From contig JAKSJN010000001.1 of the NCBI GenBank assembly GCA_024402135.1, positions 248,001-312,000 on the forward strand: DNA of 64,000 bases, in the 5' to 3' direction. Shown here piece by piece: positions 25,647 to 34,429 of this stretch; positions within the stretch are counted from its first letter, which is position 1, and each line of letters starts with the position of its first letter. Under the pieces are notes generated by a model, which worked only from the letters and a program-made list of their open reading frames with translations, did not search any database and had not been told where the DNA came from. This DNA is from Bacteroidales bacterium (lineage in GTDB: Bacteria; Bacteroidota; Bacteroidia; Bacteroidales; UBA932). The position numbers and the translations under genes are program-made.

Positions 25647-27437
25647 CTAGAACATCCACGAGATGGAGATACCCATCGGTTTGCTCTGAAAGACCTTGTA
25701 TTCGGCTCCTGGGCTTGCCATGTCGACAAGACCCATTGACATCTGACCCTGGATCTGGATACCGTTGATGCGGATGCCGGCTCCAGCCTCCCAGGATGCG
25801 TTCACCCTCTTCAGGTCATTGTCCTCCTCATCATAGAGGTCATATGGGTCGGTAACCCATTCTGACGCGATGTCAATGTACTTCATTGTCGAAGAAAGGT
25901 CAAAGTCAAGAGACGCTCCTCCATAAACGAAGATCTGGAAATTGTTACTGAAATTGAGCCTGTACTCAAGGTGTAGAGGGACATTGACGCAGTGATTATT
26001 CCACACTGCCTGATACGGTCCATCCTCATCGGTTATGGTGTGGCTCTTTTCGTAGTAGTATTCGTAGTAGATTCCTGTATCGAATCCGAATCCGTATTTG
26101 AGCAGAGGCTCGATCCTTATACCTGCCTGGATTCCATGGTTGAAGCTGCTATGTCCATCATCAAGGAAAATACCGTATTTCTCGACAACATCACCGTACT
26201 TTTCGATGAACTCAGGTCTTGCACTGTATACCCACTGCTTCTGGACATATCCGACCGAGAGGCCTACCGGTCTTCTGTCCCATTTAGGAGAGTTGAAAGG
26301 ACCTCTGTATCTTCTCTCCGGTTTGTATGAATTTGATGAATATGACGTCGATGTATTATTGCTCTTTGATGCCTCAGAGTCGTCTTCGAGTCTCACATCA
26401 ATGACCACCAGCATCAATTTTATTTTTGCCGACATCTCTCCATCTTCATCCAGATTCGGGTTTTCATCAAATTGCTTCTGGGCTTTCATAAACCATTTTC
26501 TTGCTTCTGTATATGATTTCTCGACACCCTCTCCAACAAAATAACGCTGACCAAGGCTGTACTGCGCAGTGGCAAGTCCCTGCTCGGCCGCTTTTCTATA
26601 CCACCGTACAGCTTCAGTATCCGATTGCTCGACCCCCTGTCCTTTGCTATACATGACTGCAAGATTGTGTTGCGATCCTGCATATCCCTGGTCCGCTGCC
26701 TTCCTGTACCACCTAGCAGCTTCTACGTATGATTGCTCGACACCCAGTCCTTCGTAATACATGACACCAAGATTGTACTGCGATTCATCATTTCCCTGTT
26801 CTGCAGCTTTCCTGTACCACCTTGCAGCTTCTGCGTATGATTGTTTGACACCTTCTCCGTTGCTATACATGACACCAAGATTGTGTTGCCCTCCAACATT
26901 CCCCTGCTCTGCAGCCTTTCTGTACCATATTAAAGCTTCAGTGTAAGATTGCCCGACACCTTGACCCTTGTAATACCCGTTGCCAAGATTGAGTTGCGCG
27001 TCAGATTGTCCCTGGTCCGCAGCCTTCCTGAACCATCGTGCAGCTTCGGTGTAAGATTGCTCGACACCTTCTCCGTTGTAATACCTGTTGCCAAGATTGA
27101 GTTGCGCGTCAGCATGTCCCTGTTCTGCGGCTTTCCTGTACCACCTTGCTGCTTCAGTGTATGATTGTCCGACTCCTTTTCCGGTACCATACATGACACC
27201 AAGATTGTATTGCGCTTCAACAAGTCCCTGATCTGCCGCCTTCCTGAACCAATTTAAAGCTTCAGTGTACGATTGCCCGACCTCTTCACCATGGTAATAC
27301 TTGAGACCTAGATTGTATTGTGCTTCAGCAAGCCCACTGTTGGCAAGCCGGATGAGCTCATTGAGGCTTATGTTCTGTCCGTTGACAGCAATGGATATAA
27401 GGGAAGCAAGGATCAGTAATATAATGCGACGAAACAT
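25647..27437 (-). CDS. Sel1-repeat protein with C-terminal beta-barrel
   Basis: The 596-aa protein has a signal peptide ending at VNGQ, then eight 36-residue Sel1 repeats (about residues 30-320, each with 'AxYNLGxxYxxGxGVxxSYxEAxxWxRKAAxQG'). A linker follows, then a barrel-like domain (about 380-596, 'PVGLSVGYVQKQWVY' onward). Sel1 repeats bind partner proteins, so here they would probably sit in the periplasm and attach to the barrel. The repeats are near-identical at the DNA level (108-bp units), so repeat number may vary between strains. Confidence 0.85.
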   Translation of the reverse strand: MFRRIILLILASLISIAVNGQNISLNELIRLANSGLAEAQYNLGLKYYHGEEVGQSYTEALNWFRKAADQGLVEAQYNLGVMYGTGKGVGQSYTEAARWYRKAAEQGHADAQLNLGNRYYNGEGVEQSYTEAARWFRKAADQGQSDAQLNLGNGYYKGQGVGQSYTEALIWYRKAAEQGNVGGQHNLGVMYSNGEGVKQSYAEAARWYRKAAEQGNDESQYNLGVMYYEGLGVEQSYVEAARWYRKAADQGYAGSQHNLAVMYSKGQGVEQSDTEAVRWYRKAAEQGLATAQYSLGQRYFVGEGVEKSYTEARKWFMKAQKQFDENPNLDEDGEMSAKIKLMLVVIDVRLEDDSEASKSNNTSTSYSSNSYKPERRYRGPFNSPKWDRRPVGLSVGYVQKQWVYSARPEFIEKYGDVVEKYGIFLDDGHSSFNHGIQAGIRIEPLLKYGFGFDTGIYYEYYYEKSHTITDEDGPYQAVWNNHCVNVPLHLEYRLNFSNNFQIFVYGGASLDFDLSSTMKYIDIASEWVTDPYDLYDEEDNDLKRVNASWEAGAGIRINGIQIQGQMSMGLVDMASPGAEYKVFQSKPMGISISWMF

Positions 27438-27540
27438 GATTTACCTAGTGTTTTATATACGGAGTGAAATATAGGGAATAATCAGAAAGAATAAAAGGCA
27501 TGCGTGAATCTGTCGGGCAAATGTCGGGCAATCACAAAGA

Positions 27541-27574
27541 AAAACCCCATCCTACATACGTAGAATGGGGTTTT
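27541..27574 (-). terminator. Terminator of the former tRNA gene
   Basis: On the minus strand, arms AAAACCCCAT and ATGGGGTTTT with an inner CTAC/GTAG pair are followed by T-rich sequence, directly after the tRNA 3' fragment. It belongs to the tRNA that once continued upstream. Confidence 0.8.
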
Positions 27575-27575
27575 G

Positions 27576-27599
27576 TGGTGACTCCATCAGGATTCAAAC
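27576..27599 (-). other. tRNA 3'-end fragment, candidate integration (att) site
   Basis: On the minus strand this 24-nt piece divides exactly as a tRNA 3' end: G53, seven-base loop TTTGAAT, T-stem strand CCTGA, acceptor strand TGGAGTC, A73, then CCA. Bases on the other side (from 27600) cannot form the matching T-stem half. So the tRNA was split by integration of the adjacent element, whose integrase starts at 27762. A tRNA with acceptor GACTCCA at the other end of the island is expected; I see none in the window. Confidence 0.8.
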
Positions 27600-27609
27600 T
27601 ATAAAACAC

Positions 27610-27640
27610 TTTGCGATCTTATTGAAATTTATTATATTTG
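27610..27640 (+). promoter_or_regulatory. Canonical promoter of the integrase gene
   Basis: TTTG (27610-27613), 19-bp spacer, TATATTTG (27633-27640): an exact Bacteroidetes consensus, 11 bases inside the tRNA fragment boundary. Confidence 0.8.
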
Positions 27641-27707
27641 TATATCAAGTAGTTAAAGTAATATGATTGAAATTAAACTTCAGAAGATTTCGCTTTATTG
27701 CAAAACG

Positions 27708-27736
27708 GTGGTACAGGATTCACATATCTGTACCAC
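27708..27736. repeat. 9-bp inverted repeat before the integrase
   Basis: GTGGTACAG (27708-27716) and CTGTACCAC (27728-27736) are perfect reverse complements spaced 11 bases apart, in the leader of the integrase gene. It could be an RNA hairpin or a site for the integrase/excisionase. Confidence 0.5.
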
Positions 27737-27761
27737 GGGCAACTGACCTAATCAACTTTCT

Positions 27762-29141
27762 ATGGAAAAAATCACTTTTCACTTGCAGACAAGCAACAAA
27801 AAGACGGTCAAAGTTAGGTATCGCCTCAGAGCAGGAAGAGGTGTTCAGATTTGTCATAAATCAGATATCGTTGCGAACCTTGCCGATTTGGAGAAGTTCC
27901 TGCCTAACGGGGACACAAAGGGAAGAGTTTCTGTATACAACCTAGAGCTCTCTCAGATGCTCAAGAAAGAGTATGAGATTATGATGAACGCATACTCTGT
28001 CATGAAGGACACAGGACTTGACATCACGACCCCTGTCTTCGAACGAGAGATTCTGCGCATAAAAAATCCAATCGAGCAAATCAGAAACGACAATCCAACC
28101 ATAATCGCACGTTTCAGGCAGTATGCAAACGACGCATTGAGGCATGGCATCATTGGGGCAAAAAGACACAAACATATCATTGTTGTTTCAGACAAGCTTG
28201 AACGCTTTTTAGTCATCAATGGTATTAGTTCTATAACTTCATCTGAATTCAGCGAAAGGCACCTCATGGATTTTAGGGATTTCCTTTTCGATGAATATCT
28301 ATATATATATAAGTATCCATCACTCTACAGCCATGTCAAGCAGCAAAACAAGCCGAAGACCAGACTATCCATGAACACCGTTGTATCCCAGATGAAAATG
28401 TTCAAGACCTTCTTCGCCGAGCTGGAAGATTCTGAAGAAATCCACAAGTCTCCTTTCAGCAAGATCGGCAGAGAACGTCGTGTCTCTATCATGAAGACAA
28501 GATACGATGACCCTATCTTCCTGCGTAGAGAAGAACTCATGATAATCTTAGACACAGTTGTTCCAGAGAGGTTAAAGAATACAAAGGATGCATTCTTGGT
28601 TCAGTGTGCACTGGGTTGTCGTATTAGCGATTTCCAAGCCATGAACATGGACTCCATCAGTGTTAGTGGCGAAGGCATACCCTATGTTCACTACGTCCCA
28701 AGCAAGACGGCGTCCACTCAACATGGCAATGAAGAGGTTAAGACTCCGATCGTACGATTCGCATTTGATATAATCCAGCACAATGGTTTTGAATTCCCTA
28801 TCATAAAGAATGTATACGGACATTCAGGGTATAACCCTATGATTAAAGCTTTGCTTGAATTCTGTGGCATCAACCGTATGGTACCTCTTTTCAACGAAGA
28901 GACCAAAAGCAATGATTACGTGCCCCTCTACCAGGAAGGAAGCAGCAAGCTATGCCGCAAGACCCATGTGGATATGATGAACAAGGTTCAGATCGACATG
29001 TATGCCGCCGGCCTCCACCGTGAAGGCAGTTCGGCCGTAACTAGGTACACGCAACTCGAGATCAAAGATCGTTTTGAACTTTTCAATCTTGCATTTGACC
29101 AGGTATCCTATACCGTAGATCAACAATTAAATATAATCTAG
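27762..29141 (+). CDS. Tyrosine recombinase (integrase) of the mobilizable element
   Basis: The 459-aa protein has an N-terminal SAM-like core-binding domain and a C-terminal catalytic domain. Active-site residues are visible: Arg in GCRISDF near residue 287, Arg in CRKTH near 400, His in LHREGSS near 418 and the nucleophile Tyr in TRYTQ near 428. Box II places RKTH where most family members have HxLR. It should cut and join att sites in the tRNA 3' end. The neighbouring promoter and tRNA fragment fit an integrase that starts next to its attachment site. Confidence 0.93.
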   Translation: MEKITFHLQTSNKKTVKVRYRLRAGRGVQICHKSDIVANLADLEKFLPNGDTKGRVSVYNLELSQMLKKEYEIMMNAYSVMKDTGLDITTPVFEREILRIKNPIEQIRNDNPTIIARFRQYANDALRHGIIGAKRHKHIIVVSDKLERFLVINGISSITSSEFSERHLMDFRDFLFDEYLYIYKYPSLYSHVKQQNKPKTRLSMNTVVSQMKMFKTFFAELEDSEEIHKSPFSKIGRERRVSIMKTRYDDPIFLRREELMIILDTVVPERLKNTKDAFLVQCALGCRISDFQAMNMDSISVSGEGIPYVHYVPSKTASTQHGNEEVKTPIVRFAFDIIQHNGFEFPIIKNVYGHSGYNPMIKALLEFCGINRMVPLFNEETKSNDYVPLYQEGSSKLCRKTHVDMMNKVQIDMYAAGLHREGSSAVTRYTQLEIKDRFELFNLAFDQVSYTVDQQLNII

Positions 29142-29144
29142 AAT

Positions 29145-29903
29145 ATGGTTATCTCAGCCATCAAAACCATTCTAACCATTCTTTTTTACTTATTTGCCAT
29201 ATCCATGATATGTATACGGATTTACGATCATTTGCCATGTCGAGTCCCTATGCTTATTTTCAAGAGGCTTAAGCGCATGTTCCAGGAGGTTGCCGAAGGA
29301 AAAATGGCATATGAACCGTTTATTGTCCATTTCAAATCCAAGTATTTAGTCGTCTCGATGCAGGATGACAAGGACACCATAGCGTGGATAAAGGAGCTAT
29401 CATATATTCTCGAACATGAGGCATTCATCCGTGCAACACTGACTGATCCATCGATCACAATGCACGAATTCATGAATCGATGGTATGCATTTGACCCTAG
29501 TTCCTTGCATACAAAGTCGGATAATAGACTAAATGAATCGGCGAAAAGAAAATATCTGACGGAAGATAGAAGGGATATAAACACTCAAGTTATATATCAG
29601 TATTTGCTCGATCGAGTATGGGAGACCCATCCAGATTCTCATAAGCCAACACTGCCTATTGAGACCGTAGAGTACGCAATTTATAATGCCGACTTCCGTT
29701 GTCTGATGCAAAATGCAATAGAGTGTAAGTTCAAAGATTACCCTCTTATTGTAATCTGCCACTTAAAAGAGTGTTTCGCAAAGGAATGGTATACTGATGT
29801 CTGCCAAAGAATTAAAATCAAGAAAGAAAAAGTAAGCGGCTGGCATAGAACTACGAAGGCCAAGAAGTTTGACAGTGCTTTTCCAAGAGCAATTTTAAAA
29901 TAA
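29145..29903 (+). CDS. Hypothetical membrane-anchored protein of the mobile element
   Basis: The 252-aa protein has one N-terminal helix (ISAIKTILTILFYLFAISMICI) and a cytosolic part rich in charged and aromatic residues. No known motif is visible. It starts 3 bases after the integrase stop, so it is co-transcribed, and a terminator follows. Its product might set the element's excision or surface exclusion; that is only a positional guess. Confidence 0.65.
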   Translation: MVISAIKTILTILFYLFAISMICIRIYDHLPCRVPMLIFKRLKRMFQEVAEGKMAYEPFIVHFKSKYLVVSMQDDKDTIAWIKELSYILEHEAFIRATLTDPSITMHEFMNRWYAFDPSSLHTKSDNRLNESAKRKYLTEDRRDINTQVIYQYLLDRVWETHPDSHKPTLPIETVEYAIYNADFRCLMQNAIECKFKDYPLIVICHLKECFAKEWYTDVCQRIKIKKEKVSGWHRTTKAKKFDSAFPRAILK

Positions 29904-29989
29904 TCTAATCTAGTGTATTAAAACAAACAAACAAAAACCACATAAAAGACCACACCCCTTCCCAAAAAACCACAAAGCGAATTCCATAT

Positions 29990-30030
29990 ATGTCGTTGAA
30001 TTTCAATACATTCAGCGACATTTATTTTTT
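29990..30030 (+). terminator. Terminator after the integrase operon
   Basis: Stem arms 29990-30001 and 30010-30021 (11 of 12 paired) are followed by TTATTTTTT. A TATTTTTG -7 box lies at 30054-30061, ahead of the HTH gene. The 29904-30165 gap holds nothing else that I can see. Confidence 0.65.
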
Positions 30031-30165
30031 ACAGTGTGGTGAATCTTCGTAAGTATTTTTGCAACGTCCAGCATGGCAGGACCAGCTATTGCGGACCGGC
30101 GAGCCCCACTGTGGTCAAGTGGATGATGGACACCGTATGTTTTATTTTAATATATTCCATTAAAA

Positions 30166-30420
30166 ATGCAAAAAACACTCATTACCGACACGCTCGAGCT
30201 TGAGCGCATAGTAAAGGAAGCAGTCGACGCTGCAATTTCTAAACAGGAAGGTAAAGACATCCTCATTTCACGCATGTCAGCCGCGGAACGTCTTCATGTA
30301 GACGTTAGCACGCTCTGGCGTTGGTCTAGCTCCTACCTGCGACCAATTAAGATAGGTCGCAAAGTATACTATAGAGAGCGTGACATACAGCGCCTCGAAC
30401 ATGGCGAAATAACCGTATAG
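30166..30420 (+). CDS. HTH_17-type excisionase/DNA-binding protein
   Basis: The 84-aa protein carries a winged helix-turn-helix with the phrase 'SAAERLHVDVSTLWRW...PIKIGRKVYYRERDIQRLE', the shape of MerR/HTH_17 excisionases. Such proteins shape att DNA for excision or control a neighbouring gene. It is separated from the next gene by 2 bases. Confidence 0.8.
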   Translation: MQKTLITDTLELERIVKEAVDAAISKQEGKDILISRMSAAERLHVDVSTLWRWSSSYLRPIKIGRKVYYRERDIQRLEHGEITV

Positions 30421-30422
30421 TC

Positions 30423-30860
30423 ATGGGGAAAATCGGATATACTACAATCCTCGAATGGATGTACGCTTTGAATCTAAAGCTACCCCAGACCGTCTGCCTT
30501 GCCGTAATTTTCGGCTTTTCGCAAGATAATAATAGTACATTCCGAGGTAGCCGTAAATACCTTGCTCAGAAAATGTGTGCGAAGGATACCAAAACTGTTG
30601 ATTCAGCGCTCAGTGTGCTTATCCATGAGGGGCTTATCGAAAGAGTCGAAAACAACAGGAATGGTATTCTCCTTCCGGAATACCGAGTAACTCATCGTTG
30701 TCTATTACTGGCAAAATCCATGGGGCATGGAAAAAACGTACAGATTATGGATATTACGGATACTGGTGTGGAAAAAAAGGAGATAACTATTAATAAAAAT
30801 ACAAAACTAAGTGAATGTAATTCAGAAACCGAGTCCGATACGCCTGTAATTACTCTCTAG
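30423..30860 (+). CDS. Winged-helix (HTH_36-like) replication-type protein
   Basis: The 145-aa protein has a helix-turn-helix region ('SRKYLAQKMCAKDTKTVDSALSVLIHEGLIERVENNRNG') of the kind found in plasmid initiators. The tail is low-complexity. Sitting just before a DnaB-like helicase gene, it may recruit that helicase to an origin. No RepA catalytic motif is visible. Confidence 0.7.
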   Translation: MGKIGYTTILEWMYALNLKLPQTVCLAVIFGFSQDNNSTFRGSRKYLAQKMCAKDTKTVDSALSVLIHEGLIERVENNRNGILLPEYRVTHRCLLLAKSMGHGKNVQIMDITDTGVEKKEITINKNTKLSECNSETESDTPVITL

Positions 30861-30880
30861 AATATCAAAACATACAAAAA

Positions 30881-32140
30881 ATGATAACAGAAAACATACT
30901 TCCAGATTTGGAGATGATGGAAAAGACTCTTCTCGGCGAACTCATAATATGTCCGAGCGAGATCCAAGATGTATCTAGCATTATAGACGCCGAGGTATTC
31001 TCAAAGGGAAAGCCTAGGGATCTCTGGTTGGAATTAAACAGGCAGTATTCTTATGGTAAAGAACCTGACATAATTTCGCTCCGTCCTATGATTGGAAATG
31101 AGTATCTTATGTCTGTGATGGAAGCAGGCAGTCGCGCTGATATATCAGTTACGAATATAGAGCATCACGCAATGTACCTCAGATCCCTTCGTGCAAGACA
31201 GAATGCGCTCTCACTCGCTAACGAATTGGTACGCGCAGCCAGTCGCGACTCTACATCCGAAGACGAGATCATCAGTATCGTGAGTTCATTTGTCGACAAT
31301 TCAAACATGTCTTGTTCGATGTCAGGCATCCAGACTATGACAGAACTCAGTAACGAGCTGGCGGAAGAGCTTCAGGCCGGGAGTAACCCCTGCGTAACTA
31401 CTGGATTCAGTAAACTCGATAAGTTTTTCGAGGGCGGGTTCGCGCCTGGATCGTTGATTATTCTGTCTGGACGTCCTGGACATGGTAAGACCTCCATAGC
31501 ATGCCATATGATGCGCATGGCAGCATCAGACGGAATCCCTGCGGTGATGTTCAGCTTCGAGCAGACTAACATCGAAATATTCAAGAAGCTCATGTTAAGC
31601 ACAGGCCACATCCATCCCGAGCAGATCGCCAAAGGCTATGTCGAATGGGAGGAATACGAGGAAGGCGTTAAGGTACTTATCCAGCATCCTATCATGCTCG
31701 ACGAATCGTGTCGCTCACTCGACGATCTATCACACAGAATCGCGAACCTGAATCGTAAAGGAAAATGTGGAGTTGCATTCATCGACTACTTGGGGCTGAT
31801 TCCGACTAGAACTCGGGATTCTATGACTAAAAGTCAAGCAATCGGCGAGATCACCCACCAACTCAAGAATCTAGCCAGAACCCTGAGAATTCCAATCATT
31901 CTTCTCTGCCAACTGAATCGCGAAAAAGCAAAGCAGAATAGGGCACCTGTCCTTACAGACCTTCGGGACTCTGGGGATATCGAGCAGGACGCCGACAAGG
32001 TACTCATGATAGACCGTAACGAGACATCAGAAGGTCCCTTGGTTGATATATGGATAAGAAAAAATCGTCAAGGACGTGGAGGAAACGTCCGAATCCAGCT
32101 TCGCTCGAATGAGACATACAGCTGTTTCGAACAACAATAA
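30881..32140 (+). CDS. DnaB-like replicative helicase
   Basis: The 419-aa protein has a short N-terminal domain and a RecA-type helicase domain. Walker A is GRPGHGKTS near residue 195, Walker B 'GVAFIDYLGL' near residue 300, and the DnaB H3/H4 motifs include 'LLCQLNREK'. An intact copy in a mobilizable element suggests extrachromosomal replication of the excised circle. Twenty bases separate it from the previous gene. Confidence 0.9.
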   Translation: MITENILPDLEMMEKTLLGELIICPSEIQDVSSIIDAEVFSKGKPRDLWLELNRQYSYGKEPDIISLRPMIGNEYLMSVMEAGSRADISVTNIEHHAMYLRSLRARQNALSLANELVRAASRDSTSEDEIISIVSSFVDNSNMSCSMSGIQTMTELSNELAEELQAGSNPCVTTGFSKLDKFFEGGFAPGSLIILSGRPGHGKTSIACHMMRMAASDGIPAVMFSFEQTNIEIFKKLMLSTGHIHPEQIAKGYVEWEEYEEGVKVLIQHPIMLDESCRSLDDLSHRIANLNRKGKCGVAFIDYLGLIPTRTRDSMTKSQAIGEITHQLKNLARTLRIPIILLCQLNREKAKQNRAPVLTDLRDSGDIEQDADKVLMIDRNETSEGPLVDIWIRKNRQGRGGNVRIQLRSNETYSCFEQQ

Positions 32141-32448
32141 ATAATATGTCACATACACATTAGTTTATGTCGTCTTTATCTTTCTATATTGATCGGTAGA
32201 GGCGACATATCCTTTTCTGTTACGATTCTTCAATTTTTCGTGAATTGCAGCACGTTGCAGTTCATCTATTTTTTCTGCTGGAGGTTATGCGCGACAGAGG
32301 TGTCTGTAGACAGTTTCATAATACAATTATTCATATTGAATAAGAAAAAAGCCTCAGAAATGATTGCATGTCATTGCAGTATCTATTTGACACATAATTA
32401 CTTATAGTACACAACCATTAATTTTGCAATCAATAAATTATATATCCT
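32141..32448 (+). promoter_or_regulatory. 308-bp gap with promoter box before the small-gene operon
   Basis: A 7-bp inverted pair (TATGTCG / CGACATA at about 32167-32173 and 32203-32209) and a direct repeat TTGCAG lie early. TAATTTTG (32419-32426) is a -7 box 22 bases before the next start codon. A 72-codon plus-strand frame at 32189-32407 lacks any protein character. The gap could hold a replication origin, which is a guess. Confidence 0.4.
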
Positions 32449-32763
32449 ATGAAATATACAAAGTTTAGATCGATCAGCGAGTATATTCAGGCCATTGCCT
32501 CTATATACTGCAACCCAGAGAAGTCGTACTTCCCTAGCCTAGTATCCTACCTCATCGAGAGTGTGAATGATACTATCGTCGAAAAATTCCTGACAGAAAG
32601 GAACAATACATTCAAGGATCGCTTTTTATCTCGGATCATATTTGAGGCGGTCGAAAGCATTTCCCTAGTAGATAGGGAGCTTACTACAGACGGCATGGTC
32701 ATCAATGATTGTCCGATTCCCAGCATTACCGTGTCTACTAGTGGACGCATTGATTACAAGTGA
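32449..32763 (+). CDS. Hypothetical 104-aa protein of the mobile element
   Basis: The soluble 104-aa protein starts with 'MKYTKFRSISEYIQAIASIY' and has no known motif. It is first of a run of four plus-strand genes ending in ParA. A possible TTG-started 28-codon frame (32750-32833) overlaps its end; I do not call it. Confidence 0.65.
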   Translation: MKYTKFRSISEYIQAIASIYCNPEKSYFPSLVSYLIESVNDTIVEKFLTERNNTFKDRFLSRIIFEAVESISLVDRELTTDGMVINDCPIPSITVSTSGRIDYK

Positions 32764-32843
32764 TATATGTGATATAGATATTGATGAGAGCGTCCTGTTC
32801 GATCGCTTCGATATCGAAATCGACCTCATAAAATAATAAGAAT

Positions 32844-33038
32844 ATGAATCCGAATATCGATGTTATCACTGGCTTTGGGTGCGGAATAATCGTAATGCTC
32901 GGCGAGCGACTCTTTACCTACATCATTGTCGATACAAAGAGAAGAAGTCAGAAGGAACCTAACCATTTCGCAAATCGTTTCCCCAAGAGTCTATTTCCGG
33001 ATATTCCATCTGGCGAAGACGAAGACGAAAAAAACTAA
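32844..33038 (+). CDS. Small single-span membrane protein
   Basis: The 64-aa protein has one hydrophobic stretch (IDVITGFGCGIIVMLGERLF) and an acidic tail ending DEDEKN. It ends 9 bases before the next gene. Function unknown; the position suggests a role with the partition or mobilization genes. Confidence 0.65.
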   Translation: MNPNIDVITGFGCGIIVMLGERLFTYIIVDTKRRSQKEPNHFANRFPKSLFPDIPSGEDEDEKN

Positions 33039-33047
33039 TGGGCAGAT

Positions 33048-33410
33048 ATGGCAAAATACAACGCGAATCCCATAATTAGCCTAGGTGCCGAATTGGCGAG
33101 CTTTGTAGCAAACCAAGACACCCAGGAGAGCCCGAGGGCAACCAATCAGTCGAGTGAAGGGAGACCAAGGAGAGGGAGGCCACCCAAAGTCACGATGGTG
33201 AAGAAATCCGATGGCAGCCCAATCACGTCATCCTCTCCTAAAGTCTACCTCACCAAGAGCCAGATGAGTCTTCTAAAGAGACTCCATGCCACCATAATAC
33301 TTCAAGGAGGCAGCGATCAGACTTTCGGGGACATAGTATTTCGAGGCCTCCTTATGCTTGCCCACAAAGTTACTCCAGACCTATATGAAGAATACCAATC
33401 ATCAGAATAA
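33048..33410 (+). CDS. AT-hook protein, likely partner of ParA
   Basis: The 120-aa protein has a flexible charged N terminus with an AT-hook (GRPRRGRPPK near residue 45) and a helical C-terminal part resembling a ribbon-helix-helix ('SPKVYLTKSQMSLLKRLHATIILQG'). It precedes ParA by 2 bases, the normal place for the DNA-binding partner of a ParA ATPase. Iterons downstream of ParA could be its site. Confidence 0.7.
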   Translation: MAKYNANPIISLGAELASFVANQDTQESPRATNQSSEGRPRRGRPPKVTMVKKSDGSPITSSSPKVYLTKSQMSLLKRLHATIILQGGSDQTFGDIVFRGLLMLAHKVTPDLYEEYQSSE

Positions 33411-33412
33411 TA

Positions 33413-34168
33413 ATGAAAACTATCTCATTTTTTAATCCGAAAGGTGGCGTAGGCAAAACTACGCTCACACTCCTTTTCGCAGCTTATCTTGCCTACTTCC
33501 TCAACAAGAAGGTGTTGGTTATCGACTTGGAGGCTGATTCCTTCCGCGTGAAAATGTTCCGCGAATATGACATCAAGGAGCTCAACACTCCTGGGACTGC
33601 CCTGCACAGCTATGCACGCACACATGTTATGCCCGAACCATACCAGATCGAAACCCGCGGAAAAAAGATCGGGCTATACCGCGACGAGGACATTATCGAG
33701 CTGGTCAATTCCGTTAACCAGGATATCGGCGATAATAAGTACGACTATCTCATCCTTGACTTTCCGGCAGGGTTCTCGGAGAAGACACCGGTAACGCTCA
33801 TCTCTTCGAACTCACTCATTGACCTCGTATGTGTGCCTTGTGGAATTGAAACGCAGGAACGAATGGAGGCGTTCCGTGTAGCATATAACCTCGGACACCT
33901 CGGCCAGGACTGTCGAGTCTTCTGGAATCGTATTCCTTCCGCAGTAAAAAGTGAACATCTTGATATCGCACAGACAGAACTCGAAAAGCACAAGGTCAGA
34001 TTCCTGAAGAGTCGCATAAAGGCATTTCCGAAAGCGCAGAAGGAATCAGATGTCAGGTGTTTCGTACGCTCAACTCTTGCGTGGAACGAAAGATATGTTC
34101 GGATGGCATGTCCAGATCTCATCCCACTTTTTGAAGAGATTGTTGAAATTTTAGACCATAAAGCCTAA
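33413..34168 (+). CDS. ParA-family ATPase
   Basis: The 251-aa protein has the deviant Walker A motif KGGVGKTT at residues 9-16 and a later 'DYLILDFPAGF' Walker B. It should position or segregate the element's DNA, or its transfer complex, by ATP-driven movement on the nucleoid. It is the last gene of the four-gene run; 419 bases of DNA structure separate it from the relaxase. Confidence 0.9.
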   Translation: MKTISFFNPKGGVGKTTLTLLFAAYLAYFLNKKVLVIDLEADSFRVKMFREYDIKELNTPGTALHSYARTHVMPEPYQIETRGKKIGLYRDEDIIELVNSVNQDIGDNKYDYLILDFPAGFSEKTPVTLISSNSLIDLVCVPCGIETQERMEAFRVAYNLGHLGQDCRVFWNRIPSAVKSEHLDIAQTELEKHKVRFLKSRIKAFPKAQKESDVRCFVRSTLAWNERYVRMACPDLIPLFEEIVEILDHKA

Positions 34169-34218
34169 TAATCCTATAGCTCTATAAACCCAATAAACTA
34201 CTCAGACTTCCTATACCT

Positions 34219-34247
34219 GATAGACTATATAATCCAGATAGACTATA
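34219..34247. repeat. Iteron pair GATAGACTATA
   Basis: The 11-bp word GATAGACTATA occurs at 34219-34229 and 34237-34247, 18 bases apart start to start, just after ParA. Further related AT-rich text (CTATAAACC, CTATACC) surrounds it. It is a candidate parS or oriT accessory site. Confidence 0.55.
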
Positions 34248-34344
34248 AACCATCTTCAGAAATGAATCAAGTGAGCATACAGCTAAAAGACCTCGTCATC
34301 GCTGCCTCCTGCCTCCGTGGCAGTCGTCCCCCACCGGGTCGCTA

Positions 34345-34429
34345 GCCACAGAAGATAAATCATCTGTGGCTTGACGAAAGAAAAGCCCTAACTCAGTAGG
34401 GCACTTTCGTCGCTAACGCACGAATGTGC
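34345..34429 (+). other. Candidate oriT with three hairpins
   Basis: Upstream of the MobV gene lie three inverted repeats. The first is GCCACAGA/TCTGTGGC (34345-34352, 34363-34370). The second is GACGAAAG with GCCCTA, answered by TAGGGC and CTTTCGTC (34373-34411). The third is imperfect, GCACTTTCGT/ACGAATGTGC (34401-34410, 34420-34429), overlapping the second. MobV relaxases nick beside such structures just upstream of their own gene. The exact nick site cannot be named. The rest of 34169-34587 holds the iterons and GC-rich, gene-free sequence. Confidence 0.65.

Noticed and set aside
26930..27223. Minus-strand repetitive frame in the Sel1 region
   Set aside because: Shadow of the 108-bp repeats in another frame.
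32189..32407. 72-codon plus-strand frame between the helicase and the 104-aa gene
   Set aside because: Composition is unlike a protein and it spans the promoter gap.
32750..32833. TTG-started 28-codon frame overlapping the 104-aa gene
   Set aside because: Too short, non-ATG start and no homology by eye; noted only as a possible alternative reading.
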